Assembly (NCBI RefSeq): GCF_031882575.1
Contig: NZ_CP134772.1
Coordinates: 3,057,001-3,121,000 of the forward strand
Reading direction: 5' to 3'
Source: Pseudomonas sp. VD-NE ins
GTDB lineage: Bacteria > Pseudomonadota > Gammaproteobacteria > Pseudomonadales > Pseudomonadaceae
Length of the DNA: 64,000 bases
The position numbers were made by a program, and so were the translations under genes. Shown here piece after piece: positions 34,880 to 43,600 of the stretch. The first letter of the stretch is position 1. The number at the start of each line of letters is the position of its first letter. The notes beneath the pieces are model-generated. The model searched no databases, was not told where the DNA came from, and saw only the letters and a program-made list of their open reading frames with translations.

Positions 34880-35668
34880 ATGAAAGCCCCAGCCAGTATT
34901 GTCTGCCTGATGTTCACACTGGTTCTCGCGCCGGGAGCCCACGCCGAAGACCCGCCCGTAACGCCCGCTGCCGAAGCGACGGACGATACGCCGTTGATCA
35001 ACCCGCAAGTGGTCGACAAGCTCATCGACATGGGCAACTACCTGCGCAGCCTGCCGAAATTCCAGGTCGATGCCCAAGTCTCGCGGGACACGGTTCTGGA
35101 GTCTGGGCAGAAGATCAAGACCGAGTCCGCCAACACCCTGAAAGTGGTCGGCCACGATCGTTTGTATGCGAAAAGCGAAGGCGACGTGCGCACCCGCGAG
35201 TTCTTCTACAACGGCAAGAAACTCACCCAGTATTCGCCTTATCTGAAGTACTACACCACCGTCGATGCCCCGGCCACCGTGGCGGAAACCCTGCACAAGG
35301 TCGAGAACTTCTACGGGGTGCAGGTGCCGATGGAGGATCTGTTTCTGTTCGGCAGTGATCAGGCGCAGATCGATGCCTTGAAAGCCGCGCTGTACGTGGG
35401 CCCATCGGTCATCAAGGGCCAGCTCTGCGACCATTTGGCGTTTCGCCAGGAAGGTATCGACTGGCAATTGTGGCTGACCCGCTCCGACAAACCCTTGCCG
35501 TGCAAACTGGTGATTACCACCACCGACGAGAAGAGCTTTCCCGAGTACAGCGCGGTGTATCAATGGAACCTCAAGCCGACCATCCCGGACACGCAGTTCA
35601 CCTTCAAACCGGGCAAAGGCGATGTGGCGATTGCGTTTAAAAAAGCCAGCGATCAGGGAGGGCAGTGA
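34880..35668 (+). CDS. DUF2092 periplasmic protein (262 aa)
   Basis: The signal peptide MKAPASIVCLMFTLVLAPGA-HA is followed by a mature protein that resembles LolA/LolB-like half-barrel proteins of the DUF2092 family (VDAQVSRDTVLESGQKIKTE, FYNGKKLTQYSPYLKYYTTV). It may handle lipids or other hydrophobic ligands in the periplasm, which is inferred from the fold class. AGGAG lies 9 bases upstream of ATG 34880. The next gene starts 1 base after its stop, so the two are an operon, and pseudomonads often keep this pair together as I recall. Confidence 0.82.
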   Translation: MKAPASIVCLMFTLVLAPGAHAEDPPVTPAAEATDDTPLINPQVVDKLIDMGNYLRSLPKFQVDAQVSRDTVLESGQKIKTESANTLKVVGHDRLYAKSEGDVRTREFFYNGKKLTQYSPYLKYYTTVDAPATVAETLHKVENFYGVQVPMEDLFLFGSDQAQIDALKAALYVGPSVIKGQLCDHLAFRQEGIDWQLWLTRSDKPLPCKLVITTTDEKSFPEYSAVYQWNLKPTIPDTQFTFKPGKGDVAIAFKKASDQGGQ

Positions 35669-35669
35669 C

Positions 35670-36236
35670 ATGAACAAGTCGATGACGTGGAGTCTGTTGT
35701 TGTCGCTGGCCACCGCAACATTGTTGACCGCCGGTTATGTCGCCGAAGCCGATGCCCGGGGGCAACGCGCTCAGGGACATGCCCGCGCCAACGTCAACCG
35801 CGCGCCGGCGCCGAATGCGCAACGGGCGCAGCGGATCAACGCACCGCAGCGCACCAACAATGTCAGCGCCGGTAATCGGGTCAATTCGGGCAATCGGGTC
35901 AATGCCGGCAACAACGTCGGCAACCGCACGAACGTCAACAACGGTAACCGAAACGTCAACATCGACAACAGTCGCGATGTCGATATTGATGTCGACGGGC
36001 ATGGCCGTTATGGCTACGACGATCACTACCATCCGGTGGCGGCCGCAGTGGCGGTAACGGCAACCGTCGCGGCCACTGCGGCGGTGGTAGGGGCAATCTT
36101 TACCCCGGCGCAAATGCCCAGCAGTTGTGTGCAGGTGATTCAGTACAACGTCGCCTACATGCAGTGCGGCTCGACCTGGTACCAGCCGCAGTATCAGGGC
36201 AGTGATGTGACGTATGTGGTGGTCAATGCGCCTTGA
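35670..36236 (+). CDS. Exported Asn/Arg/Val-rich protein with glycine-zipper-like segment (188 aa)
   Basis: A signal peptide (SLLLSLATATLLTAGYVAEA/DARG) is followed by a low-complexity region of NRVN/NVGNRTN/NGNRNVN tandem motifs (about 60-110). An Asp-rich patch (DVDIDVDGHGRYGYDDHYH) follows, then an alanine/valine helix (AAAVAVTATVAATAAVVGAI, about 127-146) and a C-terminal Cys pair (SSCVQV, MQCGSTW). No family function is known to me. The likely location is periplasm or outer membrane. It follows the DUF2092 gene with GGAGGG just inside the upstream stop, and its stop abuts that of the convergent DUF502 gene with no space. Confidence 0.75.
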   Translation: MNKSMTWSLLLSLATATLLTAGYVAEADARGQRAQGHARANVNRAPAPNAQRAQRINAPQRTNNVSAGNRVNSGNRVNAGNNVGNRTNVNNGNRNVNIDNSRDVDIDVDGHGRYGYDDHYHPVAAAVAVTATVAATAAVVGAIFTPAQMPSSCVQVIQYNVAYMQCGSTWYQPQYQGSDVTYVVVNAP

Positions 36237-36830
36237 TCAGGCTTTCGGCACCCACGCTTGCATCTGCGCGAGCATGCCACGGCCGCCGCGTCGTAACCCG
36301 GTGGCGAGGGTCAGCCACGACAGCTCAGTAACGATGACCTGTGCGGCCGGCACCAGCCGCACTTCACCCGCGGTGCCTCCGGCCGGGCCACCGTCGGGCA
36401 TGAAAATCGTCAGCCAGTCATCCACGCTTTCGACGATCAGACACAGGCGAAAGCCTTCGCCCTCGGCAATTATTCCGACCTTGGAACCGTCCTCGTTTTC
36501 CAGCCCGGCAAACCGCGCGGTGGTGTCTTTGAACAACTGGTAACCGGGCAGGTTGCTGAGCAGCTTGTTTTCCGTGGCCTCCAGCGCCCGCGCCGCCGCA
36601 GACGTGCGTGCCAGCAGCCCGGCGAGAAAACACAGCACGATCAGACCCAGCAACGTCGCCAGACTCACCAGCGTCACACCCGCCACGTCATAGCCCTTGA
36701 ACATCGGCAACAACTTTTCGACCGGCCCGCGCAGCAGGTGGATGGCTTTTTCGATCAGCACGACGATCAACACCAACGGCAGAATGAACAGCAGCCCGCC
36801 GATCACGGTGGTCTTGATGAACTTGAACAT
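36237..36830 (-). CDS. DUF502 inner-membrane protein (197 aa)
   Basis: Two transmembrane helices at the N-terminus (about 5-27, TTVIGGLLFILPLVLIVVLI, and 50-73, VTLVSLATLLGLIVLCFLAG) are followed by a cytoplasmic or periplasmic beta-rich domain of about 110 residues. The family motif region FKDTTARFAG and FMPDGGPAGGTAGEV match DUF502 proteins. Function is unknown. It converges on the preceding gene with no intergenic base. ATG 36830 begins MFKFIKTTVIGG, typical of the family. Confidence 0.85.
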   Translation of the reverse strand: MFKFIKTTVIGGLLFILPLVLIVVLIEKAIHLLRGPVEKLLPMFKGYDVAGVTLVSLATLLGLIVLCFLAGLLARTSAAARALEATENKLLSNLPGYQLFKDTTARFAGLENEDGSKVGIIAEGEGFRLCLIVESVDDWLTIFMPDGGPAGGTAGEVRLVPAAQVIVTELSWLTLATGLRRGGRGMLAQMQAWVPKA

Positions 36831-36898
36831 GACGGCTCCTTGAATGACGTGCGATCCGATTCAAGGCTAGCTGATCTCTGTCCACCTGCCGGAAGGCT

Positions 36899-37561
36899 TC
36901 AGCGCCGCCAACTGCCCAAAGGTAATTCGACCTCGCGCTCGGCAGCAGCCAGGGCTTTCTCCAGCCCGGACTTGTCCAGCGGAGCGCAATAGGCCGGTTT
37001 TGCCCGCTCGAATCGCCAGCTCTCATCGAGGCCTCCGGCGTCGACTGCATCGAAGCCGAGGTCGTCCAGCAAACCCACGACCAATGCCTTGGCGTCAGCG
37101 TCATCTGCGGCGACGGGCAGGGCGCGCCGCTCGCTGGAGCCGTGCGGGCAGGCATCGGTGAGCAAGTCTGCGGCGAGGATGGCATTGAACACCTTGACCA
37201 CGGTGGCGCCCTGCAGATGCTCGGCGAGCAAACGGCTGGTGGTGGTCTGGAAGGTATCGAGTGCGGCGATGTGGCCGTCGCGATCGGGGTAATAGTTGTT
37301 GGCGTCGAGCACGGTTTTGCTTTCGAACCAGGTTGGCGGCAGGCTCGGGATGTGTTCGTAGGGGATGGCCAGCAACACCACGTCGGCAAACTGTGTGGCC
37401 TGTTCGGCCGTGCCGATCTGGCAGCCGGTGATGCCGGCGAGCACGCTGCTCATGGTCTTCGGGCCGCGTGAGTTACTGAGCATCACCTCGTGCCCGGCGG
37501 CGAGGGCGATTTGCGCGACGGCGCGCCCAATGAAGCCGGCTCCAACGATTCCAATGCGCAT
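36899..37561 (-). CDS. F420-dependent-reductase-like NADP oxidoreductase (220 aa)
   Basis: A Rossmann protein with N-terminal MRIGIVGAGFIGRAVAQ, it is similar to NADPH:F420 oxidoreductases and related imine/ketone-type reductases. Pseudomonads lack F420, so the cofactor is probably NADPH and the name reflects fold only. Other visible blocks are LSNSRGP (phosphate-binding, NADP-type), ADVVLLAIPYEHI, and VVKVFNAILA. It diverges from a LysR gene with 99 bases between the starts, so LysR control is likely. The long upstream extension of the ORF (to 38221) is antisense to the LysR gene and is rejected. Confidence 0.85.
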   Translation of the reverse strand: MRIGIVGAGFIGRAVAQIALAAGHEVMLSNSRGPKTMSSVLAGITGCQIGTAEQATQFADVVLLAIPYEHIPSLPPTWFESKTVLDANNYYPDRDGHIAALDTFQTTTSRLLAEHLQGATVVKVFNAILAADLLTDACPHGSSERRALPVAADDADAKALVVGLLDDLGFDAVDAGGLDESWRFERAKPAYCAPLDKSGLEKALAAAEREVELPLGSWRR

Positions 37562-37609
37562 GGTGTGTTCCTCTGTCAGGTGGGGAGCCACTATGATGAT
37601 TCCTGACCA

Positions 37610-37649
37610 AGTGCAGATAAATTGCACTCTGTTACTTACTTTCGCTAAC
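37610..37649. promoter_or_regulatory. Candidate LysR-type binding sites
   Basis: In the divergent region, AGTGCA-N7-TGCACT (37610-37628) is a perfect 6-bp inverted repeat. GTTA-N11-TAAC (37631-37649) is a second dyad with the T-N11-A spacing of LysR sites, next to the lysR ribosome site. I cannot tell which is used. Confidence 0.5.
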
Positions 37650-37660
37650 AGGAGTTTCGA

Positions 37661-38548
37661 ATGGATCGGCTGACCAGCATGGCGGCGTTCGTGATGGCGG
37701 CCGAAGCGGGCTCGTATGCCAGCGCCGCGCAACGCCTCGAAATGTCGGCGCAAATGGTCGCCAAGCACGTTGCCGCCCTCGAACAGCGGCTGGGTGCGCG
37801 GTTGCTCAATCGCACCACGCGCCGGCAGAGCCTGACCGAGCTGGGCCAGGCCTACTACGAGCGCTGCAAGCACATCGTCTCTGAGGCGGAGGCCGCCGAT
37901 TCGCTGGCGCAAGTCATGAACGACACACCGCGCGGCAAGCTCAGGGTCAGCGCGCCGGTGAGCTTTGGCTCTTACAGTCTGATGCCGTTCGTGACTGCGT
38001 TCTTGCGCGAATTCCCTGAGGTGGAAATCGACTTGCACTTGACCGACCGCGCCGTGGATCTGGTGGAGGAGGGGTTTGAGGTGGCTTTCCGGATCGGCCC
38101 GTTGGCCACGGCCAGCCTCACCGCGAGGCCATTGGCCGCGTATCGCTTGATTGTCTGCGCGGCGCCACGCTATCTGGCAGAACACGGCACGCCGCAAGTG
38201 CCCGCTGATCTGCAACAGCATGAGTGCCTGGGCTATGCCTACTGGTCACGGCCTGCCGATCACGAGTGGTCGTTTTTCAACGGTGCGCAGGTCGAGCGCG
38301 TGCCGGTGAGCAGTCGCTTGCACGTCAACGAGAGCAAGGCGTTGTTAACAGCGGCGGTGGATGGTTTCGGGATTGTGCTGGGGCCTGCCGACTTTCTTGA
38401 ACCGGCATTGCGCAGAGGCGAGTTGGTGAGGTTGTTGGAGGGGTTTGAGGCGCCGAGCAGAGCGATGCATCTGCTGTACACGGCGCATCGGCAGAAGACT
38501 GCGAAAGTGCGCCAGTTCATCGATGCCGCAGTCAGCCGATTTGGCTGA
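37661..38548 (+). CDS. LysR-family transcriptional regulator (295 aa)
   Basis: An N-terminal winged HTH (MDRLTSMAAFVMAAEAGSYA, then ASAAQRLEMSAQMVAKHVAA) leads into the effector-binding domain from about residue 90. The type is close to the DUF-rich group of LysR proteins that control adjacent reductases. AGGAG lies 7 bases upstream of ATG 37661. It is divergent to the F420-reductase-like gene, its probable target. The HTH uses Ser-Ala-Gln-Met-Val-Ala-Lys-His, a common variant of the recognition helix. Confidence 0.92.
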   Translation: MDRLTSMAAFVMAAEAGSYASAAQRLEMSAQMVAKHVAALEQRLGARLLNRTTRRQSLTELGQAYYERCKHIVSEAEAADSLAQVMNDTPRGKLRVSAPVSFGSYSLMPFVTAFLREFPEVEIDLHLTDRAVDLVEEGFEVAFRIGPLATASLTARPLAAYRLIVCAAPRYLAEHGTPQVPADLQQHECLGYAYWSRPADHEWSFFNGAQVERVPVSSRLHVNESKALLTAAVDGFGIVLGPADFLEPALRRGELVRLLEGFEAPSRAMHLLYTAHRQKTAKVRQFIDAAVSRFG

Positions 38549-38579
38549 CCGGGCGATTTGGATGAGTGAAAAAAGCGAC

Positions 38580-40082
38580 TCAGTTAATTCGCGGATGCTG
38601 CTGCACAAGTTCCTTGCGCTTGGCTTCCAGCGCGGCGATTTCGGCGTCGATGTCTTCGATTTTCTGCTCGATGTTGTCGTGGTGTTCTTGCAGCAGTTCC
38701 TTGGCCTCTTCAAGATCAGAAGCGGCAGGCGCGGCGCCACGCAACGGCTTGTTGGCGGTTTCCTTCATGGTCACACCGGTGGCCAGACCGACCACGGCGA
38801 TGACCATCAGGTAATACGCCGGCATGTACAGATCGTTGGTGCTCTCGACCAGCCAGGCGACCACGGTCGGGGTCAGGCCGGCAATCAATACCGAGACGTT
38901 GAACGCAGCGGCCAGCGCACTGTAGCGAATGTGCGTGGGGAACATCGCCGGCAGGGTGGAGGCCATGACGCCGATAAAGAAGTTCAGCAACACGGCCAGC
39001 ATCAGCAGGCCGGCGAAGATCAGCCCGATCTTGCCGCTGTTGATCAGCATGAAGGCCGGGATCGCCAGAATGAACAAACCGATGCTGCCGACGACGATAA
39101 AAGGCTTGCGGCCAATCTTGTCGCTGATGAAACCGATTGCCGGCTGCACGAACAACATGCCGACCATGATCGCGATGATGATCAGCACGCCACGGTTTTC
39201 GCTGTAATGCAGGTTGTGCGACAGGTAGCTCGGCATGTAGGTGAGCAGCATGTAGTAGGTGACGTTGGTCACCGCCACCACGCCGATGCAGGTCATCAGG
39301 CTGCGCCAGTGTTTGGTCGCGACCTCTTTGAACGAGACTTTCGGGCCGCCGGCGAGGCCTTCGCGATCGCCTTGCTCAAGTTTTTCGACGTGCTGCTGGA
39401 ACGCCGGGGTTTCTTCCAGGGCGTGACGCAAGTAAAGGCCGATCATGCCCAGCGGCAACGCGAGGAAGAACGGCAGACGCCAGCCCCATTCCTCGAACTT
39501 CGCCTCGCCCAGCGTGGTGGAAATCAACACCACCACACCGGCACCGAGGACGAAACCGGCAATCGAGCCGAAATCCAGCCAGCTGCCGAGGAACCCGCGC
39601 TTGCGATCCGGTGCATATTCGGCGACGAAGATCGAGGCGCCGGTGTATTCACCGCCTACCGAGAAGCCTTGGGCCATTTTCGCCAGCAGCAGCAGGATCG
39701 GCGCCCAGATGCCGATCGAGGCATAGGACGGAATCAAGCCGATGGCAAAGGTGCTGAGCGACATGATCACGATGGTCGCGGCGAGGACTTTCTGTCGTCC
39801 GTACTTGTCGCCCAATGCGCCGAAGAACAAGCCGCCCAGCGGCCGGATCAGGAAGGGCACCGAGAACGTCGCCAGCGCGGCGATCATCTGTGTGCCGGGG
39901 TCGGCGCCGGGGAAGAACACTTTGCCGAGCACATAGGCGACGAAGCCGTAGACACCAAAGTCGAACCATTCCATGGCATTGCCCAGCGCGGCGGCGGTGA
40001 TCGCCTTGCGCATCTTGGCGTCGTCGACAATGGTGATGTCTTTCAGGCCGATCGGCTTGACGGTTTTCTTGCGTGATTTCAT
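38580..40082 (-). CDS. proP: MFS osmolyte/H+ symporter, ProP-type (500 aa)
   Basis: This proton-coupled importer of proline, glycine betaine and related osmoprotectants has twelve membrane segments. The MFS loop 2-3 motif GALGDKYGRQKVL and the family motif SVGGEYTGASIFVAEYAPDR are both present. After the last helix is a C-terminal extension (about 450-500) with a heptad pattern ending EEAKELLQEHHDNIEQKIED and then IDAEIAALEAKRKELV. This is a coiled coil of the type that sets osmotic activation of E. coli ProP, which has the same length. Start ATG 40082. No partner gene is adjacent. Related transporters of metabolites lack the coiled coil. Confidence 0.93.
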   Translation of the reverse strand: MKSRKKTVKPIGLKDITIVDDAKMRKAITAAALGNAMEWFDFGVYGFVAYVLGKVFFPGADPGTQMIAALATFSVPFLIRPLGGLFFGALGDKYGRQKVLAATIVIMSLSTFAIGLIPSYASIGIWAPILLLLAKMAQGFSVGGEYTGASIFVAEYAPDRKRGFLGSWLDFGSIAGFVLGAGVVVLISTTLGEAKFEEWGWRLPFFLALPLGMIGLYLRHALEETPAFQQHVEKLEQGDREGLAGGPKVSFKEVATKHWRSLMTCIGVVAVTNVTYYMLLTYMPSYLSHNLHYSENRGVLIIIAIMVGMLFVQPAIGFISDKIGRKPFIVVGSIGLFILAIPAFMLINSGKIGLIFAGLLMLAVLLNFFIGVMASTLPAMFPTHIRYSALAAAFNVSVLIAGLTPTVVAWLVESTNDLYMPAYYLMVIAVVGLATGVTMKETANKPLRGAAPAASDLEEAKELLQEHHDNIEQKIEDIDAEIAALEAKRKELVQQHPRIN

Positions 40083-40212
40083 CCGGGTCTTCTCTTTGCT
40101 GATCCATCGTGCCGCGTAGATGCCATCTATTTGATGGCGCGTACTCTTTGGCTCAGATACATGAGGACACGAAATAATTCACTGCTCGCTGCTTTTTTTC
40201 CTGGCGCACCGG

Positions 40213-40325
40213 TGTAGGAGCTGCCGAACGCTGCGATTGATCGTTCCCACGCTCTGCGTGGGAATGCAGCCGGGGACGCTCCGCGTCCCAAGATCAAAAG
40301 ATCGCAGCCTTCGGCAGCTCCTACA
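40213..40325. repeat. Composite REP: TGTAGGAGCTGCCG pair with an inserted GATCGTTCCCACG half-element
   Basis: The outer arms (TGTAGGAGCTGCCG and complement) match the pair at 14499-14582. In place of its loop lies about 52 bases (40239-40290) of the GATCGTTCCCACGC family. The gap 40083-40336 holds only this element. Confidence 0.88.
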
Positions 40326-40336
40326 GGGATATGTGT

Positions 40337-40996
40337 TTACCGGCGGATGGCTGTATACGATTGCCGCAGGTCGCTGGCCCAGCCATCCAGCACGACCTTG
40401 ACGTCATCGGCAGTCAGCACCTGTTTGTCGTTCTCCAGCGGCACCCCGGTGCCTTTGCGCACCACTTCGGCAATCACTTCGCCGGTCGAACCGTCCTCGA
40501 ACGACACTTCGGTGGCGACTTCACTGTCCTGATCACGAATGCCGGTCGCCGTACTGATACCGGCCGCGACGAGGGTGACCGGCAGCCACTCATAAAAGCG
40601 CAAACCCTGAGTGCTGGTCGCCACTTGCGTGATAGCGGGGCGCACCACCAAGGTGTTCGGCCCCGGTTGGTTGACCAGATGCATTACCTTGGCCAACTCC
40701 AGCCGCAGCGCTGCGTCGTAGTAGTCAGTGACCCCGGACAGCGTGCTCAGCGGAATCCGCGGCGTCGGCTCGGTACTTGGGTAGAACTGACTCGGCGCCA
40801 GATAAACCTGCGTGTATCGACCCCGGGCGAGCGCCGGGTTGACCCACGCCAGAACAGGCTGGCCGGACGGCGACTGGTGTTCGGCCAACACGCTGTAGTC
40901 ATGCAAAAAACCGCTGTGCTCGACTTTTTTACTGGTGCAGGCCGACAGGCTCAGGGTGGCGGCGAGGGCCAGCAACAGCGAACGCGTGCAGGCCAT
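40337..40996 (-). CDS. DUF3313-type lipoprotein (219 aa)
   Basis: The signal peptide MACTRSLLLALAATLSLSAC carries a lipobox with Cys20, so the protein is lipid-anchored. The body matches DUF3313 proteins (KKVEHSGFLHDYSVLAEHQS, YYDAALRLELAKVMHLV, and EVSFEDGSTGEVIAEVV). Function is unknown. Its start codon overlaps the stop of the upstream gene as TGATG, indicating translational coupling. Start choice rests on the lipobox position and AAGGA about 9 bases upstream. Confidence 0.87.
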   Translation of the reverse strand: MACTRSLLLALAATLSLSACTSKKVEHSGFLHDYSVLAEHQSPSGQPVLAWVNPALARGRYTQVYLAPSQFYPSTEPTPRIPLSTLSGVTDYYDAALRLELAKVMHLVNQPGPNTLVVRPAITQVATSTQGLRFYEWLPVTLVAAGISTATGIRDQDSEVATEVSFEDGSTGEVIAEVVRKGTGVPLENDKQVLTADDVKVVLDGWASDLRQSYTAIRR

Positions 40997-41313
40997 CAAC
41001 GGGTTTCCTTGTGAGGTTGCGTAGTGATGCTGTCCGAGCATTCGATGTGCAACTGGCCGTGGCTCATGATCCATTGAATGAGGTCGGCGGCGGCAATGCT
41101 GTGGACGTACTCCACCCAGTGCGCATTGGTCGGGCTGAATTGCTCGAAGTAGCGCCGCAGGACGATCCGGCTCTGATCGCTGGACACGCTCAGGCACGAC
41201 TCCTGAAACACAATCGGCGTATCAGGGCCGAGCGCGGCGGTGCGCTGGCTGAGGATCAAGGGACGGTTGCTGTTGTGCCCCTCGGCGCATTGGTTGTCGT
41301 TCAATAGCTTCAT
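40996..41313 (-). CDS. Small protein of unknown function, coupled to DUF3313 gene (105 aa)
   Basis: The product starts MKLLNDNQCAEGHNSNRPLI and has no signal peptide or membrane helix. It is moderately acidic with several His and Cys residues (QCAEGHNSN, ESCLSVS, HIECSDS). No family is recognised. The gene overlaps the DUF3313 lipoprotein start. The longer in-frame extension to 41892 is antisense to the response regulator and is rejected. The ribosome site of ATG 41313 is weak, and good coding bias plus the TGATG overlap are the main support. Confidence 0.6.
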   Translation of the reverse strand: MKLLNDNQCAEGHNSNRPLILSQRTAALGPDTPIVFQESCLSVSSDQSRIVLRRYFEQFSPTNAHWVEYVHSIAAADLIQWIMSHGQLHIECSDSITTQPHKETR

Positions 41314-41475
41314 GCGAACCCCCTGGATTGGAATGGCCGCAGAATGCCCGCGCGGTTTTGCCAGAGAATGTCCGCTTGATGTCTGGCGCGTAGAAATGTT
41401 GCTCGATTGAAATAAATGACCCGGGCGGCGAAATGGCTTTAGATTGGCGTTTTTTCGCCGCATGGATCTGTAACT

Positions 41476-42183
41476 GTGAGCAGACTGCTGTTCGTCGACG
41501 ACGACGTGGAAATCCTCGCGCTGCTGAAGAAGTTCTTCGTGCAGCACGCCTATGAAGTCGACGTGGCGTCCCACGGCGAAGCCATGTGGGCGGCAATCGC
41601 GCAGAACCGTCCGGACACGATCATTCTTGATCTGATGATGCCCGGCGAAAGCGGCCTGAGCCTGTGCCAGAAGGTGCGCGCGCAGCTGGGCATTCCGATC
41701 ATCATGCTCACGGCCATGGCGGAGTTGAGTGATCGCATCGTCGGGCTGGAACTGGGTGCGGACGACTACCTGACCAAGCCGTTCGCCCCGCAGGAACTGC
41801 TTGCTCGCGTACGTGCCTTGCAGCGTCGCGCCGCTGAACAGCGCAGCCCGGTCGAGCCTTCGCGCCCGGTGATAGCGTTCGCCGGTTGGCATCTGGACAT
41901 CACCTGTCGCGAATTGCGCTCGCCGGAAAACGTGATGATTCCGCTGTCCGGCGGCGAGTTCGATTTACTCGTGGTGTTCCTCGATCATCCGCAGCGCATT
42001 CTTACCCGCGAACAGTTGATCGACTTGACCCACGGCCATGGCCATGACGCCTTCGACCGCAGCATCGATGTGCAAGTCAGCCGCCTGCGGCGCAAGATCG
42101 AACCCGACAGCAAGCGTCCGGACCTGATTCGTACGGTGCGCAACGGCGGTTATCTGTTCACCGCCAAGGTCAGCCGCACGTGA
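41476..42183 (+). CDS. OmpR-family response regulator (235 aa)
   Basis: The receiver domain has phospho-acceptor Asp52 (LDLMMPGESG), preceded by acidic FVDDD and followed by switch residues in LTAM and the Lys in TKPFAP. A winged-helix effector domain follows (about 135-232), with VSRLRRKIE and RNGGYLF. The start is GTG 41476. The stop overlaps the start of the cognate kinase gene (GTGA), a standard two-component operon. The target is not known. Confidence 0.93.
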   Translation: MSRLLFVDDDVEILALLKKFFVQHAYEVDVASHGEAMWAAIAQNRPDTIILDLMMPGESGLSLCQKVRAQLGIPIIMLTAMAELSDRIVGLELGADDYLTKPFAPQELLARVRALQRRAAEQRSPVEPSRPVIAFAGWHLDITCRELRSPENVMIPLSGGEFDLLVVFLDHPQRILTREQLIDLTHGHGHDAFDRSIDVQVSRLRRKIEPDSKRPDLIRTVRNGGYLFTAKVSRT

Positions 42184-43508
42184 TCCGCCGTTTGTTGCGC
42201 GGCGACACCCTGAGCCGGCGCATTGCCCTGACCATCATTGCCGCGATGGTCGCTTCGCTGGCGTTGAATGCGCTGTTCGTGCAAGTTGCCGGGATCTGGG
42301 CACGGCCGCCGATTGAACGCACCGGCCTGCTCGAGCAGATTGCCGCGACCTCGCGAGTGATCGAAGCCGCCCCGGCCAACTTGCGCCCGCAACTGGCCGC
42401 AGCGGCGAGCAGCGCCATGCTGCAAGTGTCGTGGAAAGCACAGCGCGCCGACTTCGATCTGCCCAATGACGGCCTTCGCCTGCCAGCGAGCCGGGTGCCG
42501 GTGCTGCAGCAACTGCTGGGCAACGATCGAAAAATCGAGGTGTTCAGCCCGGGCGACTGGCCGAAAGGCAGTCCCCAGGCGCATTACGCCGCCGTCGTGC
42601 AATTGGTCGATGGCAGCTGGTTATCATTTATCCCGCCGGAGCGCAGCTGGGGCCTGGAATTTGGCGTGCGTATCGCGATCGTCATCGCCTTGGGACTGAT
42701 CGCTACATTGCTCGTCGCCTGGGTCGCCACCCGGCAACTGGCCAACCCCTTGCAGCGCTTCGCCCGCGCCGCCAGACGATTCGGCACCGATCTACGCGCA
42801 CCGCCGATCAAGCTCGAAGGCCCCGACGAAATCCGCCAGGCGATCATCGCCTTCAACACCATGCAGGCGCAGATCCAGCACTTCATCGCCGAGCGTACGC
42901 ACATGCTCGCGTCGATCTCCCACGATTTACGTGCGCCGCTGACACGCATGCGCTTGCGCAGTGAGTTCATGGAAGACCTCGATCATCAGGGCAAACTGAT
43001 TCGCGACGTTGAAGAGATGCAGTCGATGATCAACGCCGCGCTGGCGTTCTTCCGCGAAGACACGCACCGCGAGCAGACCACCGCGTTCGATCTGTCGGAA
43101 CTGTTGCAGACCATCGTTGACGATTACCGTGATCAACACCTGCACGTCGACTTCGAAGGCCCGGCGCACCTGGTGTACGAAGGTCGACCACTGGGGATCA
43201 AACGGGTGATCGTCAATTTGCTGGAGAATGCGCTGAAGTATGCGCAGTGTCCGGGCATTGCGTTGCGGCGTGACGAGTATTCGATCTACATCGAAGTCAG
43301 CGACGAAGGCCCCGGTATTCCCGAGTCGGCGTTGGAGCAGGTGTTCGATCCGTTCTTTCGCCTGGAGGCTTCGCGCAATCGTGATACCGGCGGTGTGGGA
43401 CTCGGGCTTTCGGCGGCGCGGGCGATTGTGCGCGAGCAGGGCGGCGAGTTGACGCTGAGCAACCGCCACGATGGAGGGTTGTTGGCGCGCGTCGAACTGC
43501 CACTCTAA
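42180..43508 (+). CDS. EnvZ-type sensor histidine kinase (442 aa)
   Basis: This inner-membrane sensor has TM1 near 12-34 (IALTIIAAMVASLALNALFV) and TM2 near 162-182 (FGVRIAIVIALGLIATLLVAW). A periplasmic segment of about 125 residues lies between them. HAMP is near 183-235. HisKA has His248 in SISHDLRAPLTRMR. The ATPase has N-box NLLENALKYA, G1 DEGPGIP and G2 GGVGLGLSAAR. The GTG start overlaps the regulator stop by four bases. The periplasmic sensor is not similar to a named ligand-binding fold as far as I can see. Confidence 0.92.
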   Translation: MIRRLLRGDTLSRRIALTIIAAMVASLALNALFVQVAGIWARPPIERTGLLEQIAATSRVIEAAPANLRPQLAAAASSAMLQVSWKAQRADFDLPNDGLRLPASRVPVLQQLLGNDRKIEVFSPGDWPKGSPQAHYAAVVQLVDGSWLSFIPPERSWGLEFGVRIAIVIALGLIATLLVAWVATRQLANPLQRFARAARRFGTDLRAPPIKLEGPDEIRQAIIAFNTMQAQIQHFIAERTHMLASISHDLRAPLTRMRLRSEFMEDLDHQGKLIRDVEEMQSMINAALAFFREDTHREQTTAFDLSELLQTIVDDYRDQHLHVDFEGPAHLVYEGRPLGIKRVIVNLLENALKYAQCPGIALRRDEYSIYIEVSDEGPGIPESALEQVFDPFFRLEASRNRDTGGVGLGLSAARAIVREQGGELTLSNRHDGGLLARVELPL

Positions 43509-43600
43509 GGCGGACAGCTTGTACGCATTTCTCTGAAACACTTTGAAACATTCGGGCGACGTGGGCGGTCAACAGCTCACATCCCGCATAAGAAGTGTCC

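Noticed and set aside
36899..38221. A 440-residue version of the F420-reductase-like protein.
   Set aside because: The extra 220 residues are antisense to the LysR gene. MRIGIVGAGFIG at 37561 is the normal protein start.
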